From Temnopleurus reevesii (lineage: Eukaryota > Echinodermata > Echinoidea > Temnopleuroida > Temnopleuridae): a DNA stretch of 29,648 nt. The stretch lies in assembly GCA_036244855.1 (NCBI GenBank), contig BQKZ01000447.1, positions 60,119-89,766 on the forward strand, in the 5' to 3' direction. Position 1 is the stretch's first letter. Each line of letters begins with the position of its first letter. Below the pieces are notes generated by a model. It was not told the DNA's origin. It saw only the letters and a program-made list of their open reading frames with translations, and did no database searches. Below are positions 20,901 to 29,648 of the stretch, in pieces. A program made the position numbers and the translations under genes.

Positions 20901-22663
20901 AAAACGTCTATGTTAAGAGGATGGTACAAGAAGTTAAGAGGCCTAAGCAAGAAAAGAATAGCTAAACCCATTTCTTGCAATTGGCCCCTGATCTCATGAA
21001 GCCACATTTAAAAAAAAATAAGAACAACTAAGATACGTGAACAATGTTTGATGAGAAATGGTTCTCTCACTGATCTAAATAAATGATCATTCAATCAGGA
21101 CGACATAACTTATCACATATCCCTTAGGTACAGCTAAGAAACTAGATGACAGAGACTAACCATCTTTAATAGTAATGAAGTATAATAGTTTCATGAAAAT
21201 GAAGACAAAATGATAAAATACACAATATATAATATATATGAAGTACAGTGTATATAATCATAGTCATTACACCCATTTGTTGTTACTCAAAATGTACATA
21301 GGTCTATGCTTAAAATTAGTTCTATTAAAATAGATATCATCGAATAGGCAAAACCTTCAATGAATATTTTTGATGTCAAGCTCTGTTGGTGACGAATCGC
21401 AATTTACCCTATAAATGAGAAGTAAAATCATGGAAGCAAAGAAATGATCAAGATCATAACAAATGATTTATATCATTTTTTTTCTCCATGATTTAGCTTT
21501 TCTAATTCTATTGGTTCAATGTTTAAATTAGCAAAGAATTTAGGTTGTCAAAAAATAATCACAAACACGCTGCGCGAATACTGAAAATGAACTTTTCACC
21601 CCCTTGATGTCAATAACTTATCAATTATCTACTTTGTCAAAAAGGAAATAAAAAACTCGCTTAAACAGCTAGTATGTATCAATTTTCACAATAGCATGGT
21701 CGCGCTTCAAAGCCCAAGCAAAGTTTTGGTTAAAGCAAATATTTTTATCGCCAAGTTTTGTCTTCAAATCTATGTAAAATGAAATATAGTATCGTGATTA
21801 TGTTGCACAAAAGATTGTGCGAAAAATGAACGAGTTTTGGAAAAGCTATATCATAAAATGTGCAAAATATTTCAGTGTCATGTCCCCAGACGCTAATTCA
21901 ATATTTTCTTTTTTTGATAAAGGACAATTTCTCAAGTACAAAGCTGGATACAAATTTCAGAATTTTATTGTTGTGTATATATTTTCATCATTATATTGTC
22001 ACATCTCAGAAATAATTTTGCATATGCCCGACAACAAGCAAAATATTGTTATAACCAAGAGAGGGCGCTAAATATGAATTAACGGTTGGTTTAAAAATTT
22101 CAAAAGAATCAGCTCGTAAAAAATATGTTATGATCTCAAAATGATTATAATAATTATATGTCATGATAAACGTCCCAAAAATTCAAATTTCTGAATCTTT
22201 ACCAAAACTATACCTCGGCTTTAACACGGAACTGGTATACAATTAATGAGTACAACATTTAATGATTCTATGAAAATAACTAAAAACGTCTGAAAGTGGC
22301 CGTTTCAGGCAATTTAGACATTTTCCCAAGGGCCAATGACAGTACTGGGTATGGACATTGTTAACATATTGACTGCTGGAATAAGGAAGTCCATGCACAA
22401 AGTCTGGCAATTACCGGTACATAATTCAGTAGTCAAAAGGTTAATACTTAAAAATAGTAACAAACAAGTCCCATTTATTTTGACATGCAGTTGATGTATG
22501 TACGTAAGTATGTGTGTATTCATGTACATGAATGTATGTGTTTATGGATATACAAAATGATTATGGCCATGAAACCTTAGGATATACTTTCCGAAATTCG
22601 CCCCCATTATGAGAAATCTTAATTTAAAGCCACAAAAATGTAGAAAATGATTGAGAAGTATAT
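17977..22663. other. long AT-rich stretch between convergent genes, no gene seen
   Basis: No exon, RNA gene or named repeat was recognised in 4.7 kb. A run of 14 G lies at 20326-20339, and a modest inverted repeat (TTGACTGCTGGAAT / ATTCAGTAGTCAA) lies near 22367-22437. Several AATAAA or TTTATT hexamers occur, as expected from base composition. Confidence 0.4.
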
Positions 22664-22669
22664 TTTATT
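22664..22669 (-). promoter_or_regulatory. candidate poly(A) signal for the MAM gene
   Basis: TTTATT on the + strand is AATAAA on the - strand, about 435 nt after the MAM-gene stop. Other hexamers exist, so this is only a candidate. Confidence 0.3.
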
Positions 22670-23104
22670 TAATATACAAATGAGAAACCATTTTGTGAAA
22701 ACGGTAGAATTTAATACCGGAACAACTCAGCAAAGAAACCCCCAAATGGTTCCTTTTCAAACCAAAATTGTTTTGAAGAACAATAATGACAACTGAAAGT
22801 ATTTTAAGGTACCGTGACAACGTCACATATAGCAATAAAACAATATTATTATTTTGACGCTCTCTGTACAGAGAAAAATACAGTGGAGACGGTGGGTTGA
22901 ATACGATTAGCATATAATCTGCCTTCGTACACGGCAGCGTCGGCCAAATGTTCTTGGCTCTTTCTGTGCATAGGAACTGCCAAGTGCCGAATCATATTTT
23001 ATCAACTTCGGCGTATGATAGCTTTAAACGAGGTGGCATGCACCACTTAACCAGTTTCTGTAAATTCATTGCAAAGTTAATATTTCTTTGTTTAAATACC
23101 ACCT

Positions 23105-23499
23105 CTAAGCACTGCTCCCGTTGGCACTGATGGGTGTACTAAAAACCACCGACGGATCAGCCCCCGGCCCCGCACCAGCTCCAGTCCCTGGCGTAACCCC
23201 CGAGAACGGTATCTCATCTAGCTTCTCGTTCTTATAAATAATCCCAAATGGCATGTTCGACCCAGATCGGTACTTCCCCACAACGAAGGCGATGATGACG
23301 ACGATGACGACAGCGACTAGGACACCGATTATGGCACCCACGATGACGCCCGTGTTTGCCCCACCGGTTTGAGGTTCGCTGCTGGATCTAGTGTTAGTGG
23401 TTGGTATCCCTCCCGTTGGCTCCGTCATACCAGTTTTAGAGGGCGTTCTTCGGCTTGTAATGGGCGTGGTCGTTGGTGGTTTGGTCGGTGGTGCAACAT
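23105..23499 (-). CDS. MAM protein last exon: stalk, transmembrane helix, cytoplasmic tail
   Basis: Acceptor AAATGTTTAACAG, entry in phase 1, TAG stop at 23107-23105. It encodes local residues 344-474. APPTKPPTTTPITSRRTPSK begins a 50-residue Thr/Pro/Ser stalk that is probably O-glycosylated. GVIVGAIIGVLVAVVIVVII is the core of one transmembrane helix, followed by a Lys-Tyr-Arg stop-transfer signal. The 56-residue tail has a Gly/Ala/Pro run and ends ISANGSSA. No kinase, phosphatase or clear motif-bearing signalling domain is seen in the tail. The reading frame upstream of the acceptor is intron: it lies in a 120-bp tandem repeat. Confidence 0.9.
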
Positions 23500-23506
23500 C
23501 TGTTAA

Positions 23507-23745
23507 ACATTTTTGAAAAAATGACACCATAAAACAATCATCTAGTCCCTTACACTGCAAAAATAGAGTGTTGGTGTGATAGCACTTGGTGTTTACTTCG
23601 TGTAACATCAGAAATATGTAAGACATTTTTGAGAAAAAAAGAACGCCATAAAATTACCATTTAGTCCATTACACTGCAAAAACAGGGTGTTGATTTGATT
23701 TGAAGCACTTGGTGTTTATCTCGTGTAACACCAGAAATATGTAAG
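23507..23745. repeat. ~120-bp tandem duplication beside a MAM-gene acceptor
   Basis: Two units (about 23507-23622 and 23623-23745) share ACATTTTTGA, CCATAAAA, TTACACTGCAAAAA, GCACTTGGTGTTTA, CGTGTAACA and CAGAAATATGTAAG. The first unit starts within eight bases of the splice acceptor of the last exon. Confidence 0.8.
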
Positions 23746-23902
23746 GCCAACAGCGTTGTTGTATGAAATTGATTTTACTGGTGTTACTTTTTACCATTTA
23801 GGTGTTGAAAGCAATCATTTTGTTTGCATTTTTGTGTTACATTACTATTTCAAACGAATTCCCATATTTCTATCAAATTAAGCGCGGTCTGATAACACGT
23901 AA

Positions 23903-24126
23903 AGGCCCCAGCACACCAAACACGGCACCACGGCACGGCACCGCGGCACGGTTTTTACGCAACATCTTCCCTGTGATTGGCCAATTGTTGTACATCCTTG
24001 GCGCGGTGGAGCGCGCTGACCAATAACAACCAAGAAACTACCACCCCCCCAAAAAAAACACAAACAAACAAACAAACAAACAAACAAGCGCGTTGATACC
24101 GTGCCGTGTTTGGTGTGCCCGGGCCC
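23903..24126. mobile_element. PIF/Harbinger-like MITE with TAA target duplication
   Basis: Inverted ends AGGCCCCAGCACACCAAACA and TGTTTGGTGTGCCCGGGCCC are flanked by TAA on both sides (23900-23902 and 24127-24129). A 3-bp TAA/TTA duplication with G/C-rich GGGCC-type ends is typical of PIF/Harbinger derivatives. The inside holds an (AAAC)n run near 24058-24088. About 224 bp, GC-rich against its surroundings, no transposase. Confidence 0.7.
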
Positions 24127-24370
24127 TAACCTATATGATTTTATTTCATTGTTCCCTTCCTACAAAGTATTGGGATAATCATGATTAAAACATTTTACCA
24201 AAAGTTATGTTTTGCGGACAATATTTGATGTTCACTATGCAAGGAACAGCGTTGAATTGATCTTCTAAAAGTTTCCAAAACGACCACAATCCAATCGCAA
24301 TAGAAAATGGAGCGTTATAATTGTTTTACAGTGAATTTTACAGAACTGAGTATTTCTCTGACTTTCTTAC

Positions 24371-24458
24371 ATTTTGCACAAGCTTCCAGCTGAGATGAAA
24401 TAACAATATTATCAATAGCCATAACTCCTCCGCTCCCTGCGGTTGCAGTAAAAACAAA
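24371..24458 (-). CDS. MAM protein exon: end of MAM domain B
   Basis: This 88-nt exon is too short for ordinary open-frame calling and was found because the flanking exons differ in phase (0 out, 1 in). Acceptor TTTCATTTTCAG, donor GTAAGAAAG. It encodes FVFTATAGSGGVMAIDNIVI and SSQLEACAK (local residues 315-343), the closing strands of a MAM domain: an FxxxxxGSGG..AIDNI pattern and the last conserved Cys (341). The usual GDIAIDDI motif reads GVMAIDNI here. Confidence 0.88.
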
Positions 24459-24639
24459 CTGAAAATGAAAGAAGAAAATTATCAGAACATACTTCTAATG
24501 ACACAAATTCCAAATACACATGAATACAGCTTGTTTTATCATACAATTAACTTCATATAGTATTGTGGTTTCATAGTAAGTCAAACGAGATAAAGATGTC
24601 AAGAAAATAAAATTTTATCGACACATAATATACCTTATT

Positions 24640-25309
24640 CATGTTCATTGTCATCATCGTCATCATTTTTTACCGGCATAATTATAGCAATCGTCATAAT
24701 CCTCCTCCTCATCATTACCATTTTCCTCCTCCTCGTCATCATCATCACCATCAGTCATTATAGTGCCACCACCACCACCATCATTATTATTTTCAGTATC
24801 GGCATTATCATAACAATCGTGAACATCGCCATGATGATGATCATCATCATCTTCACCATCAACGTTACCATAACCATCACCTCTATCATGTCTATCATCG
24901 TCAGTATAATCACTATCACTGCCACCACTGTCACCACTTCTCATGATCACCTCACCTTCCTTCTCCTCTTCCTCCTTCTCATCATCATCATCACCACCAC
25001 CATAACGATCATTACCATCATCATCATCAGCATCATCATCATCATCATCATCATCATCGTCATCTTTAACACCATCATCGTCATGATTATTATCAACAAC
25101 ATCATCATCACCAATACCGACACGATCAAAATCATCATCATCATCTCCACCACCATGATCATCATAATCTTCATCATCATCATGTATGACAATCAGCATC
25201 ATCATCATATTCATCATCATCATCATCATCATCACCATAACCACCCTCATCATCATCATCATCATCATCATTATCATCTTCGTCCTCATCATGCCACCAA
25301 TGATAATAA
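24640..25309. repeat. interrupted ATG/GAT (CAT/ATC) microsatellite, ~670 bp
   Basis: CAT, ATC and TCA triplets with frequent interruptions fill most of the intron after the second 275-nt MAM exon. Long open frames in it on both strands are composition artefacts (Ile/Thr and His runs on +, Asp/Met runs on -). A SINE follows directly at 25310. Confidence 0.9.
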
Positions 25310-25592
25310 TGAACGGCTTTTATATAGCGCTTATCAACTCTAAGAATTCTCTAAGCGCTCTAAAATTGCAGCATTATTACCCTGGCTTTAGCCCGGCAGC
25401 CACTTCAATAGCGCACTTGGCGTTTCAAGGAATAAATATTCCTAACAGGTACCCATTCACATCACCTGGGTTGAGTGCAGCACAATATGGAAAAATTTCT
25501 TGCTGAAGGAAATTAACGCCCTGGGAGAGATTCGAACCACCGACCCTCTAGTTAAGACGCGAGAGTCCGAACCACTACACCACGACGCTCCC
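25310..25592 (-). mobile_element. tRNA-derived SINE, copy 2 (well preserved head)
   Basis: On the - strand a 72-nt tRNA-like head runs 25592-25521, starting GGGAGCGTCGTGGTGTAGTG, with box A (TGGTGTAGTGG) and box B (GGTTCGAATCT). The body carries GGCGTTAATTTCCTTCAGCA, GTGCTGCACTCAACCCAGGT, ATGGGTACCTGTTAGGAATA and CCAGGGTAATAATGC. It ends TAAGCGCTATATAAAAGCCG. It is inserted within the CAT microsatellite. Too decayed around the anticodon arm, and fused to a SINE body, to be a real tRNA gene. Confidence 0.85.
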
Positions 25593-25656
25593 ATCATCAT
25601 CAACAACCTTCTCTGCCTCCTCTTCCTCCTCCTCCTCCTCCTCATTATTATCATCA
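25593..25656. repeat. CAT/CCT microsatellite abutting a MAM exon donor
   Basis: CATCATCATCAAC and (CCT)n with TATTATCATCAG reach to the base next to the donor of the exon ending at 25663. It is the remainder of the microsatellite cut by the SINE. Confidence 0.8.
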
Positions 25657-25662
25657 GCTTAC

Positions 25663-25937
25663 TTGGAATGGGTTTGTGGACAGTGCATTCGGGATGGACC
25701 AGTTTCCACGGAACCAACTTGCACTCATATCCCCGGACAGAACACCAACTGAATGCCGTCTTCCACTGTCTTTCTCGATGGCCTCAATCAAAATCGACTG
25801 ACTGACGTCGTTGGTGAGGACAAAGTCGGCGGTCAGGCAGTGATCGGCTCCGAGGAGGTCGTGGATGTTCGTGTAGAGCATCGCCTGTCTGCCGCGGTTC
25901 AACCCCGACCCCTCCACGTACATGAACGATGTTGCAA
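25663..25937 (-). CDS. MAM protein exon: core of MAM domain B
   Basis: 275 nt between acceptor TTTCCTTTTCCAG and donor GTAAGCTGATG, phase 1 in, phase 0 out. It encodes local residues 223-314: SFMYVEGSGLNRGRQAMLYT (the typical G/S-xYMYVE-G start of the domain core), HCLTADFVLT with the third conserved Cys (256), SILIEAIEKDSGRRHSVGVL, and GNWSIPNALSTNPFQ. The W-x-x-x-x-V strand expected near SWFRGNWSIP is recognisable. Its length equals that of the matching exon of MAM domain A, which points to duplication of the module. Confidence 0.92.
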
Positions 25938-26577
25938 CTGGAAAAGGAAACAAACATAATTATCCCCTGATGAGGCATCAAAACGCGTCCCTCAAACAAA
26001 TCTTAGATGGCAAGCATTTGTTCGAGGACATTAGCTTGCCCCTTCTACCCTTTTGATAACAAATCTAGTCGATGTCTCTTTATTTAAGTTTAAATTCAAA
26101 CTAGCACACCTTTACGGGTATACCTTTATGGGGGAATGAAGAAAAATCCAATGAACAAACTTTGGAAATATGTTGGAAATATGAGCTAAATCAGACAATC
26201 TGTTCAAAAGTTATGAATTTTCAAAGTCACAGAGATTTGACGATCACTGCAGCTCACGGGGATCCATGTTATCGGCAGCATCGACGGAAATTGTAACGTC
26301 ATGTCGGACAACTCATCATTCACTTTGTAATTCATATATAAAGGTTTTTTTAATGGATCAATGTAAAATCAGGCAACATGTGAAGGGGATATGTATTGTT
26401 ATCTTACGTACTCTCAAAGTATTTCATTTCTGGCAAAAAGTACATGAACCTATTCCGATATATGTAGAGATAATTTCTTAAAGTTTAGTTGAGAGGAACG
26501 GGAAAAAGAATGGGCATAAATTAAAAATCATGTGCTTTTTGGCACCGGTAGATATGGATACGAGAAGTCGAACTCAC
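25938..26577. other. MAM-gene intron; nothing recognised
   Basis: A mid-GC intron without recognised repeat, RNA gene or extra exon. Confidence 0.45.
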
Positions 26578-26794
26578 CGCTGTTTAGGGGTGGGTTTTCA
26601 GTCGCCAATAGGTCATACCATTCCCAATACAATGCCGAAGTCAAGTCGACTGTATAGCCGCAGAAGTCAGCACCCTGTTCAAAGGTGCATTTAGATTCTG
26701 TTGGATAACCCAAACACGGCTGAGAGAGGAATTTGATGTCGTCCAAAGCAAGATCACCCCTGTAACCATCTCCTTTCCTTGCCTCAATGCGGAC
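26578..26794 (-). CDS. MAM protein exon: end of MAM A and start of MAM B
   Basis: 217 nt between acceptor CAACTATTAG and donor GTGAGTTCG, phase 0 in, phase 1 out. It encodes local residues 151-222. VRIEARKGDGYRGDLALDDI is a textbook MAM ending, with Cys177 (FLSQPC). After a linker of eight residues, CTFEQGADFCGYTVD opens the second MAM domain, with its first two cysteines (186 and 195). The two domains are thus nearly back to back. The split last codon joins the next exon as GTT (Val). Confidence 0.93.
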
Positions 26795-26867
26795 CTAATA
26801 GTTGAGATGGTGAATTATGATTTGATAAAAAAAATGTCATCTTGACACTGAAAGTATTATCATGAAC

Positions 26868-26902
26868 GATATCATCATCATCAGGAGCAGGATCGTATTA
26901 TT

Positions 26903-26936
<34 letters not shown>

Positions 26937-27319
26937 CATCACCACCACCATCTCCATGTTTACCATCACCAGCATTATCACTATCAGTAGCAACATGATC
27001 ATTATCATCATCAGAAGCAGCAGCAGCAGCAGCAGCATCAACTCTAACGGTCTCAATCGATCGACCATTTTCCCCGTCCTTCTCATCATCACCCTCAACG
27101 ACACCACGAACACCAGCAGCGTCATCAAATCCTAAATCACTACCGGCACCAACACTACCACCACCATCATGATCATGATCATCTTCATCAAGTCCTAATC
27201 CAACATTGGTGCTAATTTTTTTTTTCAGCATTGGAAACATCCGCATAACTAGTATCATCATCATCATCGTCGTCATCACCATCATCATCATCATCATCCT
27301 CATCCTCATCCTAATCATT

Positions 27320-27362
<43 letters not shown>

Positions 27363-27393
27363 ACACTACCATCATCATCATCGTCGTCATCAT
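26868..27393. repeat. interrupted ATG/GAT (CAT/ATC) microsatellite, ~525 bp
   Basis: CAT/ATC triplets with interruptions, including a (CAG)n run near 27017-27037, fill almost the whole intron between the first 275-nt MAM exon and the exon at 26578-26794. The tract ends within a few bases of the donor at 27395. Confidence 0.9.
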
Positions 27394-27395
27394 AC

Positions 27396-27670
27396 CACAT
27401 AGTTGCCCATCCCGATGAGCGTGCTCGGCAGATCGACGTTCGCTGGTCTCCACGCATCTCCCTGGGGACCATTTAAAGAGAACACCACCTCGGTTCGATA
27501 TAGTTCTGGATTATACACGCTCACGGTGAAAAGACCGACGTCGTCGCCATTCGCAAAGTAGTAGAAGCGAATGCAGATGTCGGAGCCGCCACTGTTGAGC
27601 GTTGGGCTTTGCAGGATGGCGTTGTCACCCGGACGCTGGGGCATCGATGTTTCGATGTAGACATAATGGC
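27396..27670 (-). CDS. MAM protein exon: core of MAM domain A
   Basis: 275 nt between acceptor CTTATAATCAG and donor GTATGATGACG, phase 1 in, phase 0 out. It encodes local residues 59-150: GHYVYIETSMPQRPGDNAIL, then QSPTLNSGG, then CIRFYYFANGDDVGLFTVSV with the third Cys (91), then GDAWRPANVDLP. This is a canonical MAM core (CLRFWYHMYG-like strand and W-x-x-A-x-V-x-L). The donor was placed after GTG so that YV joins VRIEAR; a GT three bases earlier would also keep the frame but drop one Val. Confidence 0.93.
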
Positions 27671-27798
27671 CTGATTATAAGAATCGGAGAATACGTGCAT
27701 TCATGGTTGCTCATATCAGAGTTTTCTAGTACGGAAGTCACTTCAACCAGACTGTAAACAATGCGCGCACTGGATGTCAATGAAAATGGTTGATTATT

Positions 27799-28030
27799 GG
27801 CGTTAATTTTCCTCAGCAACAACTTTATCGACACTGTGCTGCACTTAACCCAGGTGTTTAAATGGGTACCAGGTAGGATATAAAGATCGTCGCAACTTAG
27901 GCTGACATTATCGAAGCTCCTCAGGCATGCTAGGTGGAGCTAAGTGAACGCACGTTGACCGGCCGGGGGTGAGATTATTGTTAGATCGCTTCGGGCCATA
28001 TGGGTAAAGCGCCCATATAAGAAACAAGGA
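27799..28030 (+). mobile_element. tRNA-derived SINE, copy 3, head missing
   Basis: GGCGTTAATTTTCCTCAGCA, ACACTGTGCTGCACTTAACC, CAGGTGTTTAAATGGGTACC and a terminal AAGCGCCCATATAAGAAACA match the body and tail of the SINE copies in the + orientation. The tRNA-like head is absent. The copy lies in the intron between MAM exons 29029 and 27670. Confidence 0.7.
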
Positions 28031-28783
28031 CATTATAATTGTTTATTATAAGTCGTAAATATACATGGGCTGGGTAAACTGTTTAATACTTTTTATGCGT
28101 TTTTGAAAAATTAAAACTCCCCCTGGACGCACAAAGACATAGATTATACGATAGACTGACGTTCCACAAATGGTCTTTGAGCGCAAGCCAGACCTCAGTC
28201 CACCGTTTGATCAGTGTATACTATGCGCTTGGGAAGCGTTTTAAAAATAATAAAAAAAAAACACTGGGCCGACGCAGGCTAAAAAGGCAAATATGTGAGT
28301 CAGCCTTTACACCAGATTGATTAAGCTGTAACGGTTACTTTTTTTTCACAAAACTTCTTAAAAACTACTGATATGACCAATGAAGTCAGGTTAGTGAACT
28401 TGATTTAACTTTAATCAACAGAGGTCGTTTAATGATTGTTTTTTTTTTTTTACAACAAGTGTTCAATAGTTCCAATAGAATAGGTCTAGACATAATTATG
28501 TTGAGTAAGTTTATAAACAAGTAGGCCTACCGGGCTGGTGTTAAGTTAACACCAACTCCAGCCCATGGCGATAGCAGCATCGCCGTATGATTACCACTTT
28601 CGTAATGTATTCATATTTATTTACGTTTCCCCCAAGACGAAATATGTAAAGAGATAATGAGAATACATTATTCAGAATGCCAATTGCATACGTTCCAAGG
28701 TTGGATGAACATCACAGCTTGACCAACCTAGCAACAGCCACTATCCATATGTAATTCTAACGAAATACAATTATGTTATATCA
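28031..28783. other. MAM-gene intron; one short hairpin
   Basis: Mostly unremarkable intron. A compact hairpin GGGCTGGTGTTAAGTTAACA / CCAACTCCAGCCC lies at 28532-28564. Nothing coding was seen. Confidence 0.4.
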
Positions 28784-28911
28784 GGGGCCTGTAACATAAA
28801 AAAGATGCAATAGATTGAAAATTAATCGTATCTCTTTTGTACATGTTTTGCCATAGACTTACGATTGATATTTATCGTAAGTTTAATTGCATCTCTTACG
28901 TTACAGGCCCC
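28784..28911. mobile_element. foldback MITE, family GGGGCCTGTAAC, intact copy
   Basis: Starts GGGGCCTGTAACATAAAAAA and ends GCATCTCTTACGTTACAGGC followed by CCC. Inverted arms extend inward through GATGCAAT / ATTGCATC and TTAATCG / CGATTGAT-like stretches. 128 bp, non-coding, close in sequence to the nested copy at 14230-14358. Confidence 0.88.
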
Positions 28912-29028
28912 GGATATGATAACAAATATTGTGCGTTTGACAAAGAAGCGTTCATAGAATTAGAATAGATTATGAAAATGGTCTATTAACAAGGCGATTT
29001 TTGCAGTGTAAAGTTTGTGTTTCCCTAC

Positions 29029-29202
29029 CTTTCTCATCTCCCAGCGTATGGTCAAACAGCGGCCCGGTGTCACTGCTCCCAGTTCCACCAGTGTTAAGTG
29101 TCCAGTCGAAGTCCGCGTATTGATAATTGGTGTAACCACAAAGGTCCTCACCCATCTCAAAGTCGCAATCAGCACTCCATGGTGTTGGTTCGGGAGTTGC
29201 AA
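29029..29202 (-). CDS. MAM protein exon: linker and start of MAM domain A
   Basis: 174 nt between acceptor GATACACAG and donor GTAGGGAAA, phase 1 on both sides. It encodes local residues 1-58 plus a split Gly: a short ATPEPTPWSAD linker, then CDFEMGEDLCGYTNYQYADF with the first two MAM cysteines (13 and 22), the typical DFDW motif and SDTGPLFDHTLGDEKG before the next exon. Phase 1-1 exons are freely shuffled units, fitting MAM modules. The preceding exon lies beyond the window. The acceptor itself lies inside a 165-bp tandem array. Confidence 0.9.
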
Positions 29203-29648
29203 CTGTGTATCAAACGTACATCAAGTGTTAAAATTATAAGAAAATTTAATATTAAGTGTTAAAGGTGTTAATGTGTGAATGATGTTATCAAAGTCTTAGA
29301 GGTGTGGAAAAGTTAAAGGTATCCGAAAAGTGGTAAATGTGTTAAAGTGTTGACTGGGGAGTTGTGACTGTGTATTAAACATACATCGAGTGTTAGTAGT
29401 ATGAGATGAAGTGTTAAAGATCTTAGGGTTTGAAAAGTGTTATCGAAGTGTTAAATTTGTAGGAAAATTAAAGCTAAAGGAAAAGTGTTATAGTATTGAA
29501 AGGGGTAAAAAGTGTTGGATCGGTAGTTGCAAGTGTGTATCAAACGTGCATCAAGTGTAAAGACAGTTTAACAGAAAGTATTAAGGGTGTTAAGGTCAGT
29601 GAAAAGTGTCATCAAAGTGTTAAAGATACACGAAAAAAGCTGCATGGG
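29190..29648. repeat. 165-bp tandem array spanning a MAM-gene splice acceptor
   Basis: Three copies of GTTGCAACTGTGTATCAAAC-like sequence start at 29196, 29361 and 29526, exactly 165 bp apart, followed each time by ATACATCGAGTGTTA-like sequence. The first copy contains the true acceptor and the first seven or so bases of the exon. The second keeps the CAG acceptor (on the - strand); the third has lost it. Shorter GTGTTAAA sub-repeats fill the unit. The array continues past the window edge. Confidence 0.8.

Larger units (their letters stand above)
23105..29202 (-). other. MAM-domain single-pass membrane protein gene, 3' part (six exons)
   Basis: Six exons on the - strand (29202-29029, 27670-27396, 26794-26578, 25937-25663, 24458-24371, 23499-23105) have matching phases and encode the last 474 residues of a membrane protein. 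Order: short Pro-rich linker, MAM domain A (local residues about 13-177), MAM domain B (186-341), Thr/Pro/Ser stalk (about 345-393), transmembrane helix (about 394-418), cytoplasmic tail (419-474). MAM domains are extracellular adhesion or self-association modules of meprins, receptor tyrosine phosphatases and neuropilins. Both here keep the four conserved cysteines. No enzymatic domain is in the visible part, so the full protein cannot be named. More MAM or other modules may lie beyond the right edge. Confidence 0.88.

Noticed and set aside
24648..25343. Open frames of 209-231 residues on both strands
   Set aside because: They are Ile/Thr/His or Asp/Met runs translated from a CAT/GAT microsatellite.
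25521..25592. A possible tRNA gene on the - strand
   Set aside because: Boxes A and B are present, but the cloverleaf is imperfect and the sequence runs into a SINE body that is repeated elsewhere in the window.
26881..27453. 190-residue Asp/Met-rich frame overlapping a MAM exon
   Set aside because: It lies in the microsatellite and in the wrong frame of the exon. The MAM frame has clear domain motifs.

Overview
The window is animal genomic DNA: short exons with GT/AG borders, long AT-rich introns, and many microsatellites and small foldback transposons. The two protein families, the tRNA-derived SINE and the style of repeats fit an invertebrate deuterostome, most likely a sea urchin or another echinoderm. 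That placement is an inference; no species-diagnostic marker was seen. One N at 3145 points to a draft assembly.

Two partial genes converge. On the + strand, four exons (4442-4607, 5926-6122, 7364-7528, 10529-10678) encode the last 225 residues of a calcium/calmodulin-dependent protein kinase IV-like Ser/Thr kinase: catalytic loop, DFG, activation-loop Thr, APE, the rest of the C-lobe, the calmodulin-binding segment and a short Ala/Pro tail. The N-lobe exons lie before the window. On the - strand, six exons between 29202 and 23105 encode the last 474 residues of a single-pass membrane protein: two MAM domains, a Thr/Pro/Ser stalk, one transmembrane helix and a short cytoplasmic tail. Its 5' exons lie beyond the right edge. 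All splice phases agree. About 12.4 kb separates the two stop codons, and no third gene was recognised there. The two genes show no sign of acting together.

Layout: 1-4441 is upstream kinase intron, with a 454-bp hAT-like MITE and a 1-kb polypyrimidine tract that runs into the first acceptor. 4608-10528 holds the kinase introns, with decayed copies of exons 2 and 3, a 0.6-kb polypurine tract, a SINE and foldback elements. 10679-22663 is intergenic or 3'UTR, with a tandem dispersed repeat, several foldback MITE families (one nested in another) and long AT-rich stretches. 22664-29648 is the MAM gene, with ATG/GAT microsatellites, a Harbinger-like MITE and a 165-bp tandem array over an acceptor.

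The most unusual signal is that repeats crowd exon borders. Exon 2 of the kinase has degenerate copies of its 5' half upstream and a 120-bp array of its 3' end plus donor downstream. Exon 3 has three decayed copies of its 3' end. A MAM-gene acceptor lies inside a 165-bp array. The two 275-nt MAM exons are both followed directly by interrupted ATG/GAT repeats. In addition, complementary polypyrimidine and polypurine tracts flank kinase exons 1-3, which together form a frame-neutral 528-nt block. This is an arrangement expected to favour exon looping or circular RNA.
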